Source: Mermis nigrescens (lineage: Eukaryota; Nematoda; Enoplea; Mermithida; Mermithidae). Taken from it: a DNA stretch of 64,000 bases. The translations under genes and the position numbers were made by a program. Position 1 is the stretch's first letter. Every line of letters starts with the position of its first letter. The notes under the pieces were generated by a model. It searched no databases and had not been told where the DNA came from. It was given only the letters and a program-made list of their open reading frames with translations. Location: contig JAVLUZ010000151.1 of assembly GCA_036768485.1 (NCBI GenBank), forward strand, positions 350,001-414,000, in the 5' to 3' direction. This document shows, one piece after another, positions 11,777 to 23,656 of this stretch.

Positions 11777-12394
11777 CAGTCGAACTCGGATAAGTGCAAC
11801 TGCTCGGGATGCCAAAAAAAGTTGCACTGAAGCGATGTTGCACTTAAGCAAGGTTGCACTTATAGGATGTTTCTTATGAAATTTCGAAAAGGTTGCTCTT
11901 ATTCGAGGTGTCTCTGGAACAGTGCAAAATCGAAGCGTCCAATATTTCCAGTTTTTGGGCTACGGAGAATGTAGTAATTTTTTGGAACAGCAGCCATTCT
12001 TATAACGTAATAATGTATCAATTTTGGACAAAATGCTGAAAAAAATATTGGAAAAAGTAAAACCCACGATGAGGCTTACATAATAATGAAAGAACAACAA
12101 AATGATTAGGGAAACACCAGTAACATTCTTGAAAAGCATGATGGTGCACGAAAAAAATGCGCTTGTTTAGCAGACATTCATCATCCATTCTAAAAAGTTG
12201 TAGTTACGCATTGTGAATATGGCATGGTGGATAAAAAAATGGTTGCACTTAAGCGAGTATTGCAGTTACCCGAGTTGCATTTATCCGAGGTGCAACCACA
12301 CGTAAAACATAGGGAAGAAAATCGGTAAATGAAAGTCTGTTGCATGTAACCGAGGTTGCGCCTTATCAGAGTTGCACTTATCCGAGTTCGACTG
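11777..12394. mobile_element. pogo/Tigger-like MITE with TA target
   Basis: 618 bp with near-perfect inverted ends, cagtcgaactcggataagtg on the left and cacttatccgagttcgactg on the right, flanked by TA on both sides. Subterminal repeats gttgcacttaagcgaggtt-type lie on both arms. CAGT ends and a TA target are typical of pogo elements. Confidence 0.78.
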
Positions 12395-12854
12395 TAAATA
12401 GACCCACGATTAATTGTGCGCAGGATTAACTGTTCTGCGATTAATTGTTGGCGATTAATTGTTCGCGATTATTTGTAGGAGATTAAGTGTCACGTAATCG
12501 TCATATTACACAAATCTATCGTTTGAAAAATCTACACAACTGATTTCTCATCATTCAATTGACGAATGTAATTTACTAGCTCAAAAGTATGCTTAAAAAC
12601 TGAGTTAGTGGTGTAGCAGACCAACTTTGCGAATTTTTCATTTTTTCCTTTGGGAAACCCTTGTGTGTTTCAAAAATTATTTCTTCCTTTGAATACGGCC
12701 CTGGGTGCTTATTTCCATCTGAGGTCTAAAATAGAAGGTCGTTTAGACCCCCCCCCAAAATAGTGACCAGCTTCCCGAAATTTTGGGCCATTATGTACAT
12801 TTTTGCCTAAAAATGAGGAGAAAATATGTAAAAAAATGAAAAATGGAAGTTTGT

Positions 12855-13066
12855 ATACAGGCAGCATGGGCATTCTGATGAAAAGGAGTGAAATTTGAAA
12901 GAAAGACTTTTCTAAACTGCCCTTTTTAGGCTCAAAAACGGTGGATACGCGTCAAAACATCATTTTTTGACGTTTCTGATGATGATGCACTTTCAAGACC
13001 GTGCAAATATTAAAAATTTCGAAAAATATCGAAAAAATGCGAATGAATCGAAAAGTACATACGTAT
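12855..13066 (+). mobile_element. MITE family B, 5' part, cut by a family A insertion
   Basis: The start gcagcatgggcattctgatg and the core gacgtttctgatgatgatgc are present. The remainder is displaced by the MITE at 13075-13523 and resumes as decayed sequence near 13560-13700. Confidence 0.5.
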
Positions 13067-13074
13067 GTATGTAC

Positions 13075-13523
13075 CCACGGTTTTTTTGTATCCGGCAAAG
13101 ATTTTTCGCGATGTACAAAGACTTTTGGGGACCGTCTTTGTACATGTACAAAGATTTTTTGGGAGACAAAAACTGCAAAAAAAGCTTCGAAATTCGCAAA
13201 AATTCTTGGCGCTCCGCGCCGAAAATGAGCAATTGTGTGTTCTATATATCTTTATAATTTCAGAAATTGCATTTTGAAAGGAAAAATGCCAATTTTTTGG
13301 CGCTTCGCGCTGTTTTGAGACGATTATTACTGATTTTTTGCCCCCAGAAACATATAAATCGCTAAAATACGTAACCAAAGGTCGAACAACTCTGTTTTTG
13401 CCACACTAAAATCGCTACTGTACCATATTATAGCACCAAAAATTTGTGTGTACGAAATGTACAAAGACATTTAGGGACCATCTTTGTACATGTACAAACG
13501 GACCTTGTACAAAAAAAAACACA
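13075..13523 (+). mobile_element. MITE family A (subterminal TTTGTACATGTACAAA palindrome)
   Basis: A 449-bp copy starting ccacggtttttttgta and ending tacaaaaaaaaacaca, with TSD gtatgtac/gtatgtat (13067-13074, 13524-13531). It contains the 16-bp palindrome TTTGTACATGTACAAA near both ends and the GC hairpin ggcgcttcgcgc twice. The 8-bp TSD points to hAT. It is inserted in a family-B MITE. Confidence 0.82.
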
Positions 13524-13737
13524 GTATGTATCTATAGTTAAAAACGCGTATAAAGCCTAAACTCAACTTTTCAGTTAGTAAAACACTCAAAACAGCCCAT
13601 TTTCTACGAATTTTCCGAAAACCGCGAATTCTTGAAAGGGGCGAAAAACTTTCTGGGGTTGGAGGGGGTAAAAACCTTTCCGGGAGGGAGCGAAACCCCA
13701 TTACCCGAAACCCCCAAAAATCATTTCTGCTTGTACG

Positions 13738-14060
13738 CATTGGTGTACAAGGACAGGGTCGGCGGAAACAGCAAATTTAACGTCCACAATTTTTTTGCTG
13801 TTTTTACGATAAAAATGGTTAAAATACATAGCCTATAAAACGTTTTTAATGGTAATATCGCTTTTTAACAGCATTTTTAGTCCATTTTGACTGCCTTATA
13901 TCACTTTTTACACTAAAAATGCAAAAATTTACAAATTTTGGGCGCTGTTTGAGTAAAAAGTGCTTAAAAATACTAATCTGGCGCGAAGCGCCGGAAAAAT
14001 TTTGACATCTCTACGGATTTTGACCTCAAAGATTATGCAAAAAACGTTCCATGGCTCAAA
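13738..14060 (+). mobile_element. MITE family E copy, 3'-truncated
   Basis: Starts cattggtgtacaaggacagg and includes tcacttttacactaaaaat and hairpin ggcgcgaagcgccgg, then fades near 14060. Confidence 0.62.
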
Positions 14061-14541
14061 TCACAAGTATTTCGAGGTGGGCTTGACGTATCAGAAATGC
14101 TGCCGACCCCGACAGAATACTGACCCCTACGATTTTCGGAACAAATTGGAAAATGTTGTTTTAAGCACTTTATTCCATGCTTTATGTCGAAAAAATAAAT
14201 TTTTCACGTTTTTTGACCATATTTCTATATTCAATTCCATGGAAATGTTTAATCGTCTTCTAAAAGGATAATTGAAGTCAATTTAAGTCGGAAACGTCTA
14301 AAAATTGTGGCTTTGACGAGAACCCTTCGTTTTTAAGTCAAAAAGGGCAATTTAGAACAAAGTTGTTAAATTGACCCCTAAAAATTCTAATGCTGGACAT
14401 GCACGATCGCATGTAATTGAATGTACAAGCGTGATAGAATCGAGTGTTGTGGGTTCAATGCTTCTTACGAAGGCTTTTTTATAAAATATGCCACAAAATG
14501 ATACAGAACATTGGCAGAGAATTCCAAATATTATTAAACAC

Positions 14542-14690
14542 GCCTCATCGATGGCCGAATCTTCGAGCAATTGAGGAGCGTCGGCGCTCAAGAGTCCGTG
14601 CGTGGCTATGACGTAGATTTTATAGGCGCCCAATTCTTGCAATAAATCGGCCACTGCTACAAACGATTGAACTTCGTCGATCATGTAGTC
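14542..14690 (-). CDS. PRPSAP: PRPSAP exon 8
   Basis: The exon reads [39 protein letters not shown] and LLEDSAIDE, matching DDIIDDV...ATHGLLS..EESAIDE of PRPSAP. The acceptor is tatgtatgtag. The likely donor is gtgttt at 14541, giving 149 nt. This donor is weak, so the exact 3' edge is uncertain by a few bases. A MITE (14733-15001) lies 42 bp upstream of the acceptor. Confidence 0.87.
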
Positions 14691-17600
14691 CTACATACAT
14701 AACATAATTGTAACGTAAGAACGAGTTATAATCACACCTGGGCGTGTGAGGGGTTTGGGGGTGTATGCACCCCCCCGAAAACAAAATACCCCCAGAAACC
14801 AAAATACCCCCCAGAAACCAAAATACCACCCAGAATTCAATTTTTGGAATTTTTTTTTCGCAATTTTTTTATGCCAATGGATAGTGCTTGATGAGAAACG
14901 TCGAAAAATGGTGTTTTCATCACCATACCACCATTTTTAAGGCCATTTTTTGACCTTCAAAAAATCTTGCACCCCCAGAATTTTCTTGCTGCCCACGTAT
15001 GGTTATAATTCATTAGGATTAATTAATAATATTTATTCAAATCGTTTGAATTTGGAAGGAAATTAAATTAAAGCAGAGGAAAGCGCTAATCGTTGACAGG
15101 ATAAAAGCGATTAAAACTGGTAAAAGATAAGGACCGATAAAACTAATGTAGGCGAGCTCAAAAACTAGTTAAAAATTGTTAACGCACAGAAGAAACGGTA
15201 ATTAATGGAGAAAAACTAGTTACAACAGGAGGATCTGATCAGATTGTAAGCTTGATATACATACATAATCTGTTTATTACGAATAAGACAAACTAATCGT
15301 TTAAGCGTGCTTATTTTACTGTCATTTTTCCAAAAAGTAACTCATTTTCTCTCCGGCGAGTGACGATAAATGGAATTGTCCCAAAACGGTATCGTTGACG
15401 AGAACGAAAATGGTTTTTATTTTTCGTTTGCAAAACCAACGCTGAACGAACGCGTTGTAAACTGTGTAAAACGCGTTAGGGCCAAAACGGCTACACCCGG
15501 ACTGGGCCGTCAACACCAGAAGTAGGTGAGCCGCATAAAACTAGAAAATCCACCAAATCAACAAAGCGATCGATAAAAACCGGATAAGCCCAGAAGAACG
15601 ACCGACTTAAAGAGCCAGTAAAAAGACCGGATAAATCCGGAAAAAGGGCCGAGCCAATAAGTCGATCGACGAAAACCGGATAAAACCAGAAAAACGACCG
15701 ACTCAAAGAGCCGATAAAAAGATTGGATAAAACCGCAAAAAGCGGATAAAACCAGAAAAATGACCGACTCAAAGAGCCAATGAAAAGACCGGATAAAACC
15801 GGAAAAAGCGCCGAGCCAACAAGTCGATCGACAAAAACCGGATAAAACCGGAAAAAGCGCCGAGCCAACAAGTCGATCGACAAAAACCGGATAAAACCAG
15901 AAAAACGACCGACTCAAAGAGCCAATAAAATAAACCGGATAAAACAGGAAAAAGCGCCGAGCCAATAAGTCGATCGACAAAAACACGGATAAAACCAGAA
16001 AAACGAACGATCCAACCGATCGTAAAAAATACAACGATATCGATCGAAAATGTAAAAAAAGACGAAATAGATCGACAAAAACTGGAGAAAACCGGAAAAA
16101 AGCGCATTCGGCTCACCACCATGATAGCGATGTGACCGCTGACGTCACCGACGATCGTCAGCGGCGGCTTCTCTTTGGCGCTCAGCGGTGGCACCATGAC
16201 GAACGGCGTCAAATCGTTAGCGTTGAGTGCCGCGCCGCCGCCGTAGCCGCTGTTCGCCGGCGACATCGCCGGCGGACTGCCGCGGCCGTCGACGTCGTCC
16301 GAATCGATTTCTTTCTGTTCGCCGTGTGTGACGGCGATGCCTGCGCATTAGAGTTCAATAATTAAATTTACACTAATTTAATTTAAATTTAACTCTAAGT
16401 GCCATGTTTCTAATAGGTATACTTTAAAGGCAAATTGCATTTCAAACCAACTTAATTAAGGTTCAGCAAATTTAATTCTAATTATACGCTTAACGCTTCT
16501 AATATGATGTAGAGTACGAAAAAACTAGCAGTAACCGTCAAAAACGGCTGCATCGGCTGGCCGAAGTAAGTTTAATCGATAGGTCAATAAATGTTCAAAT
16601 AAGACGTATTTTTTCACTATTTTTAAATTTATTTTCCGGCAAACCATCATTATTACACAAAATACAGGGTGGCCCAAAAAACGGCTACACGACAATTCAA
16701 CAGGTCATAACTTCGGCTGATGGTGAGCATGCGACCTTGAAACCGGTTGCTTTAGATAGATAATGAGTGTCTTCTTTCGGACCAAGTAAAAAATCTGACC
16801 AGATGTCGACAGTTCGGGCGCTACCGCAATGTTTGTTTACACCCTACTTTAATATTTTTAAATACAAATAGCGTCATTGGACTTACCATTAATTTGTATC
16901 CTACCGTTGACGATATCCTGAAATTTTTGCACTTAGTACGACGTGTATCTAATACGTGGTTTAAAATTTTTTTTGACATTTTTGACATTTAAAAATGTCA
17001 AAAATAATTCCTACATACGCAATAATGTCATACGATGCAGAAACCCTGGGGTTTAAACAATGTCAAAGTGAGATGTAGACAAATTGTCATAGCGCAGGAA
17101 CCGCTGGCAGCTGGCCAAAATTTGTAATGTAGTTCAAACATAGAGATACTTAACTATCTAATGCAACTGGTCCTAAATTTTATATTCACATCAGCCGAAG
17201 TTATGCGGTACCGAATAAAATTTTGTAGAGTACCTTTTTGGAAGTTAAAAGAGCAGATTAGGCGCCAAAAACATTATTTTCGACGTTTTTGAAAAAGCGT
17301 GTTCTTTTATAGAGCCTAAAACATGGAAAATTGCGAGAAAAAACTTTCATAGGCTCCTAAAAAACTTGACCAAATATGATAAAAAAGGATTAAATGGCTC
17401 AAAGCGCAGAAAATTTGACGCTTTTGGGCCACAAAATCGCTAAAAAAGGCTTAAAACAGCACAGAACACTTTCCTCCATTTTTTTTTTCGCAAAACTGAC
17501 AATTCTGGGGTTGACATTTTGCGGTGTGTCTGCCACCCATTCTAAGCATACGTGGGCAGCAAGAAATTTCTGGGGGGAATGCAAGATTTTTGGAAGGTCA

Positions 17601-20600
17601 AAAAATGGCCTTAAAAATGGTGGTATGGCGAAAAAAATACCATTTTTCGACGTTTCTCATCAAACACTATCCATTGGCATCAAAAAATTGCGAAAAAAAA
17701 CAAATAAATGTCAAAAATTGAATTCTGGGGGGTATTTTGATTTCTGGGGGGGGTGTTTTGGTTTCTCGAGGGAGTGCATACCCCACCAAACACCCCCACG
17801 CCCAGGTGTGATTCTAAGAGATGAACAAAGCCCGCAAATCCCTCCTCTCCCAAACTCACTCATTATTAAATTTTTGCGGGACATTACTTCAAAATAATAT
17901 ATTATTTATTCTAATAAGTTTTTCATTTAATCAATAAGCTCAGTCCAATCAACTTATTTAATTAATAAATAAATTTTCTAATAAATTAAATTGATTAATT
18001 TTTCATTTATTGACTTTATTTATTTAATCATTCATTGAATTTATTTTGCGTACCAATTCTAAGCCTTTCTGCGTAGCTTGTCGCTTTGTTGATCATGCCA
18101 GGATTTTTGGCAACTATGACAGCGTTTTTATAATCGGGTATCTAAAAATAATAAATAAATTTAAAGACGGAAAAATTAAATTTGAAGAATTTAAGCTTTG
18201 ATAGAGATGAAAGAAAATGATACAAAAGATAAGAAAAAATAAAAAGCATCTTAAATTGTCCAAGCTGCGTTGTTGAATATTCAACAGTTTGCGATATAAA
18301 CCATCCAAAACATAGGTGGGCATCACAAAATTCTGGGGGTGGAAAAATTTACAAAGGTCAAAAAATGGTCTTAAAAGTTGTTGTATGGCGAAAAAACACC
18401 ATTTTTCGACGTTTCTCATCGAGAACTATCCAATGGCATCAAAACATCGCTAAGAAAGAAGAAAAAAATTCTCAAAAATTGAATTCTGGGGGTATTTTGA
18501 TTTCTGTGGGGGGGGGTATTTCAACTTCTGGGGCACCCCCACGCCCATGTGTGATGCAAAATCTAATTATATTTTTAAAAAATGGAAAATTTTTAACTTT
18601 GTCGAAAAATATCTTTCAGGCTCAATAAAAAGATAAATATGTATATCAGCTCGAGAAAACCGCAGACCGACTTTCGATTTATTAGAAAAACTTGAAAACT
18701 TGTAATTATTATGTTTTTAATTTTTGGAACTTATTTTTTCTGATTGAATAATAAACATGCATACATTTTCGAATATTTTTGACACATTTCAAATTCAAAG
18801 CTTACTAATTTTTAATGAATTAGAATGTGTCAATAGTTGACGGCTTTTATTTAAAATAGAGCGAGCACATGTTCCACATTTTTCACTGATTTTGACAACT
18901 GTCGGCATAGGTGCACAAGGTCAGGGTCGGCAGGGGGGGTGAAATGCCAAAAATCTAAAAGAGTAAATTGAACGTTCACGATTTTAATGCTGTTTTAATG
19001 ATCAAAATGGTCAAAATAGCCTATAAAACGTTTTTCACGTTAATAACCCATTTTGAAAGCATTTTTAGTCCATTTTGACGGCATTACATCACTTTTAACA
19101 CTAAAAAATGCAAAAATTTATCAATTTTGGGCGCTTTTTGAGCAAAAAGTACTTAAAAGTACTAATCTGGCGCGAAGCGCCGGAAAAATTTTGACATTTT
19201 TACTGATTTTGATGTCAAAAATGATGCAGAACAAGACCTGTTTGCTCAAAATCGCCGGACAGTACCGGTATTACCCCCCTTACCCCCTATGTGCATGTGT
19301 GACTGTCGGCATACATGATTTCAGGGGAGGAGGGTTGGGGAAGGGAGTTTTCAACCCCTCCTAGTAAATTTTCACACCGCAGAAATCTTTTCAGCCCCCT
19401 AGAATTGGCGATTTTTCATAAGTTCCCTACATTTTATCTGAAAATTCATGGAAAAAATACTTTTTACCACACCTGGGCGTGGGGGTTTGGGGGTATGCAC
19501 CCCCCAGAAACCAAAATACCCCCCCCCCAGAATTCAATTTTTGAAAATTTTTTTCGCTTTTTTCGCAATTTTTTGATGCCAATGGATAGTGCTTGATGAG
19601 AAACGTCGAAAAATGGTGTTTTTATCACCAGACCACCATTTTTAAGGCCATTTTTTTGACCTTCAAAAAAATCTTGCACCCCCCCCCCCCAGAAATTTCT
19701 TGCTGCCCACGTATGCTTTTTACACGTTTTTAGGTATCTATTTGCTCAAATGTGTTATACTGATGTTTTGACCTATATATTGTTCAATTTGTCCTATTTT
19801 TTTATTTTCCCCTCGAAATTTCGTGTTTTCATGCTTTAGAAAGATAAAACATCGTCAGAAAGGCCAAAAATATGTTTCTGACGCGTATCCAACAATTTTG
19901 GGCCCCAAAAGCGACACTTTAAAAATTTCAATCCCTTATCCCCTCCCCCGAATTCCCATGCTGTGCACGTCCGATTGTCGGTCACTAGAGCATATGCCTC
20001 CTATTTTAACTTCAAAAAATGGCAAAAACGACCCGAAAACGGCTCAGAGGTATATATTTTTTGACGACAATGGGAGGGTCCGAACTCAAAAAATACCGGG
20101 CCCGGGCCCGGGCTTTGCTGCCGGGCTTAATACCGGGCCCGGGCTTATATACTAACAACATGCCTTGCTTCCAATATAATTTTATGCATAAGATACATAT
20201 TTAGACCGATTTTACATTTGTCATTTGTCAAACGCAAGGCTTACTGCTGTATCAAGAAGATTTTTGAATTCTAAGCTTTTTTAATTATTCAATCTTTCTA
20301 AAAATAGATTAAGTAGTTAGCAAGGATTTTGGTAGCATTATTCAAGCAAGAACAAAGTTTTTATTACAATAGCGCGCAATTCCATTATTAAAATGCACGT
20401 GTAACTAAACACGGTTTGAAAAAGCACAAGGTTTCATATAGATATTTAAAGGATACTGAGCATTAAATTTATGCATTCAGACATAACAGCGACTATGATA
20501 TGGTCGATAGAAGATACGCTGTTTGGATTTAAAAACTCAAACTATAGCGTACATTGACGTCAATTGAAATTGTGTAGTGTATAGGATAGGACACGTATTG

Positions 20601-23390
20601 AAGCCATAGGCGTAGACAGGGGCATTGGGGGCACATATGCCCCCCGAAATTTTTCAGAAATTTTGTTGATTTTTCGAGTGTAATAATTGTGTCCAGAAAA
20701 TTGAGTTCAAAAAGGCAAAAACGTCAAAAATTTTCCGGCGCGCGCCGAGTCTTTATTGTATTTATTGTTATATAGATCCAATGAGTTCAAAAGCTTAAAT
20801 TAGCTAAAATAATCGATCAATTCACATCACTTTAGTGATTTATTGCTCTACTTGTTCGTTGAATGAAACTGCGCATGCTTGTTGAGCATAACAGTAAATG
20901 TGCGAAAATGATTGTGTACCAGTTTGTCTATTCTTTGCTTTGTTTGTCTTTCTTTACAAGGACAGGACACATAATCCTATTTAAAATGAAAGGAATGGCC
21001 AAATTTTCTTATGTTTTTGCGCATTTTCTGTTTTCTGAATTATATCTTGTTAATAAGAAGGCCACAAATGGGCCTGAAAACGATAAAAACAAAATTGTCA
21101 TTGATACATCTTTTTTATATCTTATTGGCAGCACCTTTTGCTGCGCTTTATACATAGCAGAGGTCGAAAAGCGCATTTCAGCTCAGAAATCTTGTACAAT
21201 GTAGGACTTCATCAATTTTAAGTGTTTTGGGCTTAATTTAGAACCGAGATTTGGCCGATTTTGCGAAAATTTTAGCGATAGTATTTAACATTAAAGTGCT
21301 TTTTTTACAAAATTTTCTAGGGGGCGATTGAGCGCGCCACCGCAGCAGCTCCCCCTTCGCCGTAAAATCTCGTTGGGCATGTGCAGCGAGATTTTTGGGA
21401 GGACTAAAAGGAAAAAGGGTGCGCCGAAATTAATTTGTCTGTTTTGTATGATTTAAGCGGTATAAATTATGTTTAAAGGGCTAAAACGTCAAAATTTTCC
21501 GGCGCATGGCGCTGCTGGTTATTGCTCTTTCTTTTTGTAAAGCTTTAGCATTGCGATTAATAGCCTAAATCAGGCAAAATATCACAGAATATTAGTATTC
21601 ACAGGCTACAAAATGTTAAAGACAGTAAAAGATTACTAAATTCCTTGGTGCTCTGCGGACTGTTTGTCAATTAAAAGACCGTAAATTCTACATGAAAACG
21701 GTAAAAATTTCAAAAATTTCCGGCGTTTCGCGCTGATTAACATGTTTGTATTTCTGATTGTCAGAAACCCATAAATTAGCTAGGCTACACTACTAAAGGT
21801 CGAAAAACTCAGTTTTATTATAGGTACGTAACGTTACTAACATTCAATGCAAAATTAGTCTTAAAAAATTTTTGTTTATGCCCCCGAACCAAAATCCTGG
21901 CTACGCCTCTGATTGAAGCGTTGTATAGAAGATGAATGCATATATGAAGTTGACAAGTAAAGTGCTCGCCATGAATGTTTACGTTTTAATATGCTCCATA
22001 GGATGTTAGGGCTTGTTAAGGCATATATGTTTAACACGCCGGTCGTGCGTGGGCGGAAATAGGACCGACGTGTTAAATATATAACCCTAACAAGCTCTAG
22101 AAGCTTATTAAAGCGTAAACATTCGTGGCGAGTAGTGTATATGATAATGAGCAGGTGGGCAGAAGTAAGGCAAATGGATTTAAATAGAATCACAGGCTAG
22201 CAAATTCATAAGAAATACGGACAACAGCTGAAATAGTAAACGTCTAAAATATTAACCATAATTATTTGAGGCCCGGTTGAGGCCCGGTGGTTTTCAGCCG
22301 GGCCCGGGCCCGGGCCTGCTATGACCGGCCGGGCCCGGGTACCCGGTTGATCACTGGGTACAATCTGAATTTCTTGGGGGCTAAAAAAAGGCTAAAAAGC
22401 AACTCGAAACTGTACTTACTCGTTCAACAATATACTGTAACAAAAACGGCGATGCCCTGAGGTTGTCAACCGGTATGTTGAAAAAACCTTGGATTTCTTT
22501 ACGGTACAAATCCATCGTGATTAATTTATTAGCCCCTTAAAAAGACAGTCGGATCAATAGATTGCTAATGCTAAACGAAAATTGGTTAAAACTAGTCAAC
22601 AATTACATAAGTAGAAACATCAATTAATTCGCTCAGCGTGTTGTATACCACTCTACGCAATTACTCGCTTTACATTTAGGCATCACATCACTTTACACAT
22701 AGACAAGTTACTCACTTTACTCGTTCGACACCATTTTACGAAATAACATAACTCACTTTACACAATCGTCTCACTTTTCATCACTATAAACAATCACTGC
22801 ACTATTTTGGCTAAGTAATCATATTGATTTGCATGCTCACTTTCAGAAGCACTTTACACAATAAATTCATAAATGCATTTCCTTTTTGCGCAGGACGAGT
22901 TGACAAAAATAAATAATTCCGAATCCGGTCAGAAAAAATGATAATGATAACAAAATCAGCATAAGCAACGGATACACTTTACACTGATTCGCAACCGAAT
23001 AGCCGTTTGACTCGCGCTTCAAAGAAAAAGACAAATTTAAACAATAAGACTCTTTACACAAAAAAGTTTACTTATCAGACGAGTTTAAAAAATATGCAAA
23101 AAGAAGTGAGCCAAAATAATTAAAATTTATAAATTAGCAAAAGGCACAATACAAAATAAAAACCAATTTCACGCCACTCACCCGCTTTGACTATCATATC
23201 CGCCAATAACTTGGCCGTTATTGAACTTCGCTTACGCATTTTACACTGTTTACTGTACGGCAAATAAGGCATAACGACGGTAATACTTTTGGACGACGAT
23301 GTTTTACACGCGTAAATCATAATGAGCAATTCCATTATGTGATTGTTCACGTCTCTGTTAATAAATTTACCAATTGATAATGATAATAAC

Positions 23391-23435
<45 letters not shown>

Positions 23436-23557
23436 TCAATAATAAAAATATTAATCATAATAATTAATAATAATCATAATATCAATTACAATAATTATAA
23501 ATAATAATAATATCAATAATAATAATACATAATATTATTAATAATAACAACAATAAC

Positions 23558-23588
<31 letters not shown>

Positions 23589-23603
23589 TTAATAATAAAT
23601 AAT

Positions 23604-23656
<53 letters not shown>

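Larger units (their letters stand above)
10815..12499. mobile_element. Composite insertion with attaatcgc subterminal repeats
   Basis: Flanked by exact 8-bp repeats gtcatatt (10807-10814, 12500-12507). The ends are rich in repeats of attaatcgc/gcgattaat: cagacaattaatcgcggcag on the left, and four copies between 12400 and 12490 on the right. It carries MITE B and pogo-like copies inside. No transposase was seen. Confidence 0.68.
10623..12703 (+). mobile_element. MITE family F copy split by a 1.7-kb insertion
   Basis: The outer ends are caggcccgtatccagaattt and gaatacggccctg, with exact TSD ggtgctta (10615-10622, 12704-12711). The native arms are 10623-10814 and about 12500-12703. Confidence 0.8.

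Noticed and set aside
15322..15516. Minus-strand 64-codon frame ([19 protein letters not shown])
   Set aside because: Looks less repetitive than its surroundings and could be a small exon. I recognised no family, and it lies in an intron between two PRPSAP exons that join in phase without it.
15491..16266. Minus-strand open frames of 130-165 codons ([14 protein letters not shown] repeats)
   Set aside because: They arise from the intronic minisatellite. The longest one overlaps and runs out of PRPSAP exon 7 through its splice donor.
16132..16365. Plus-strand open frame with Arg/Ala-rich protein
   Set aside because: Antisense shadow of the GC-rich PRPSAP exon 7.
20863..21204. Plus-strand 113-codon frame, partly hydrophobic
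   Set aside because: Lies wholly inside the TSD-flanked element 20605-21911, with no motif of a transposase or other family.
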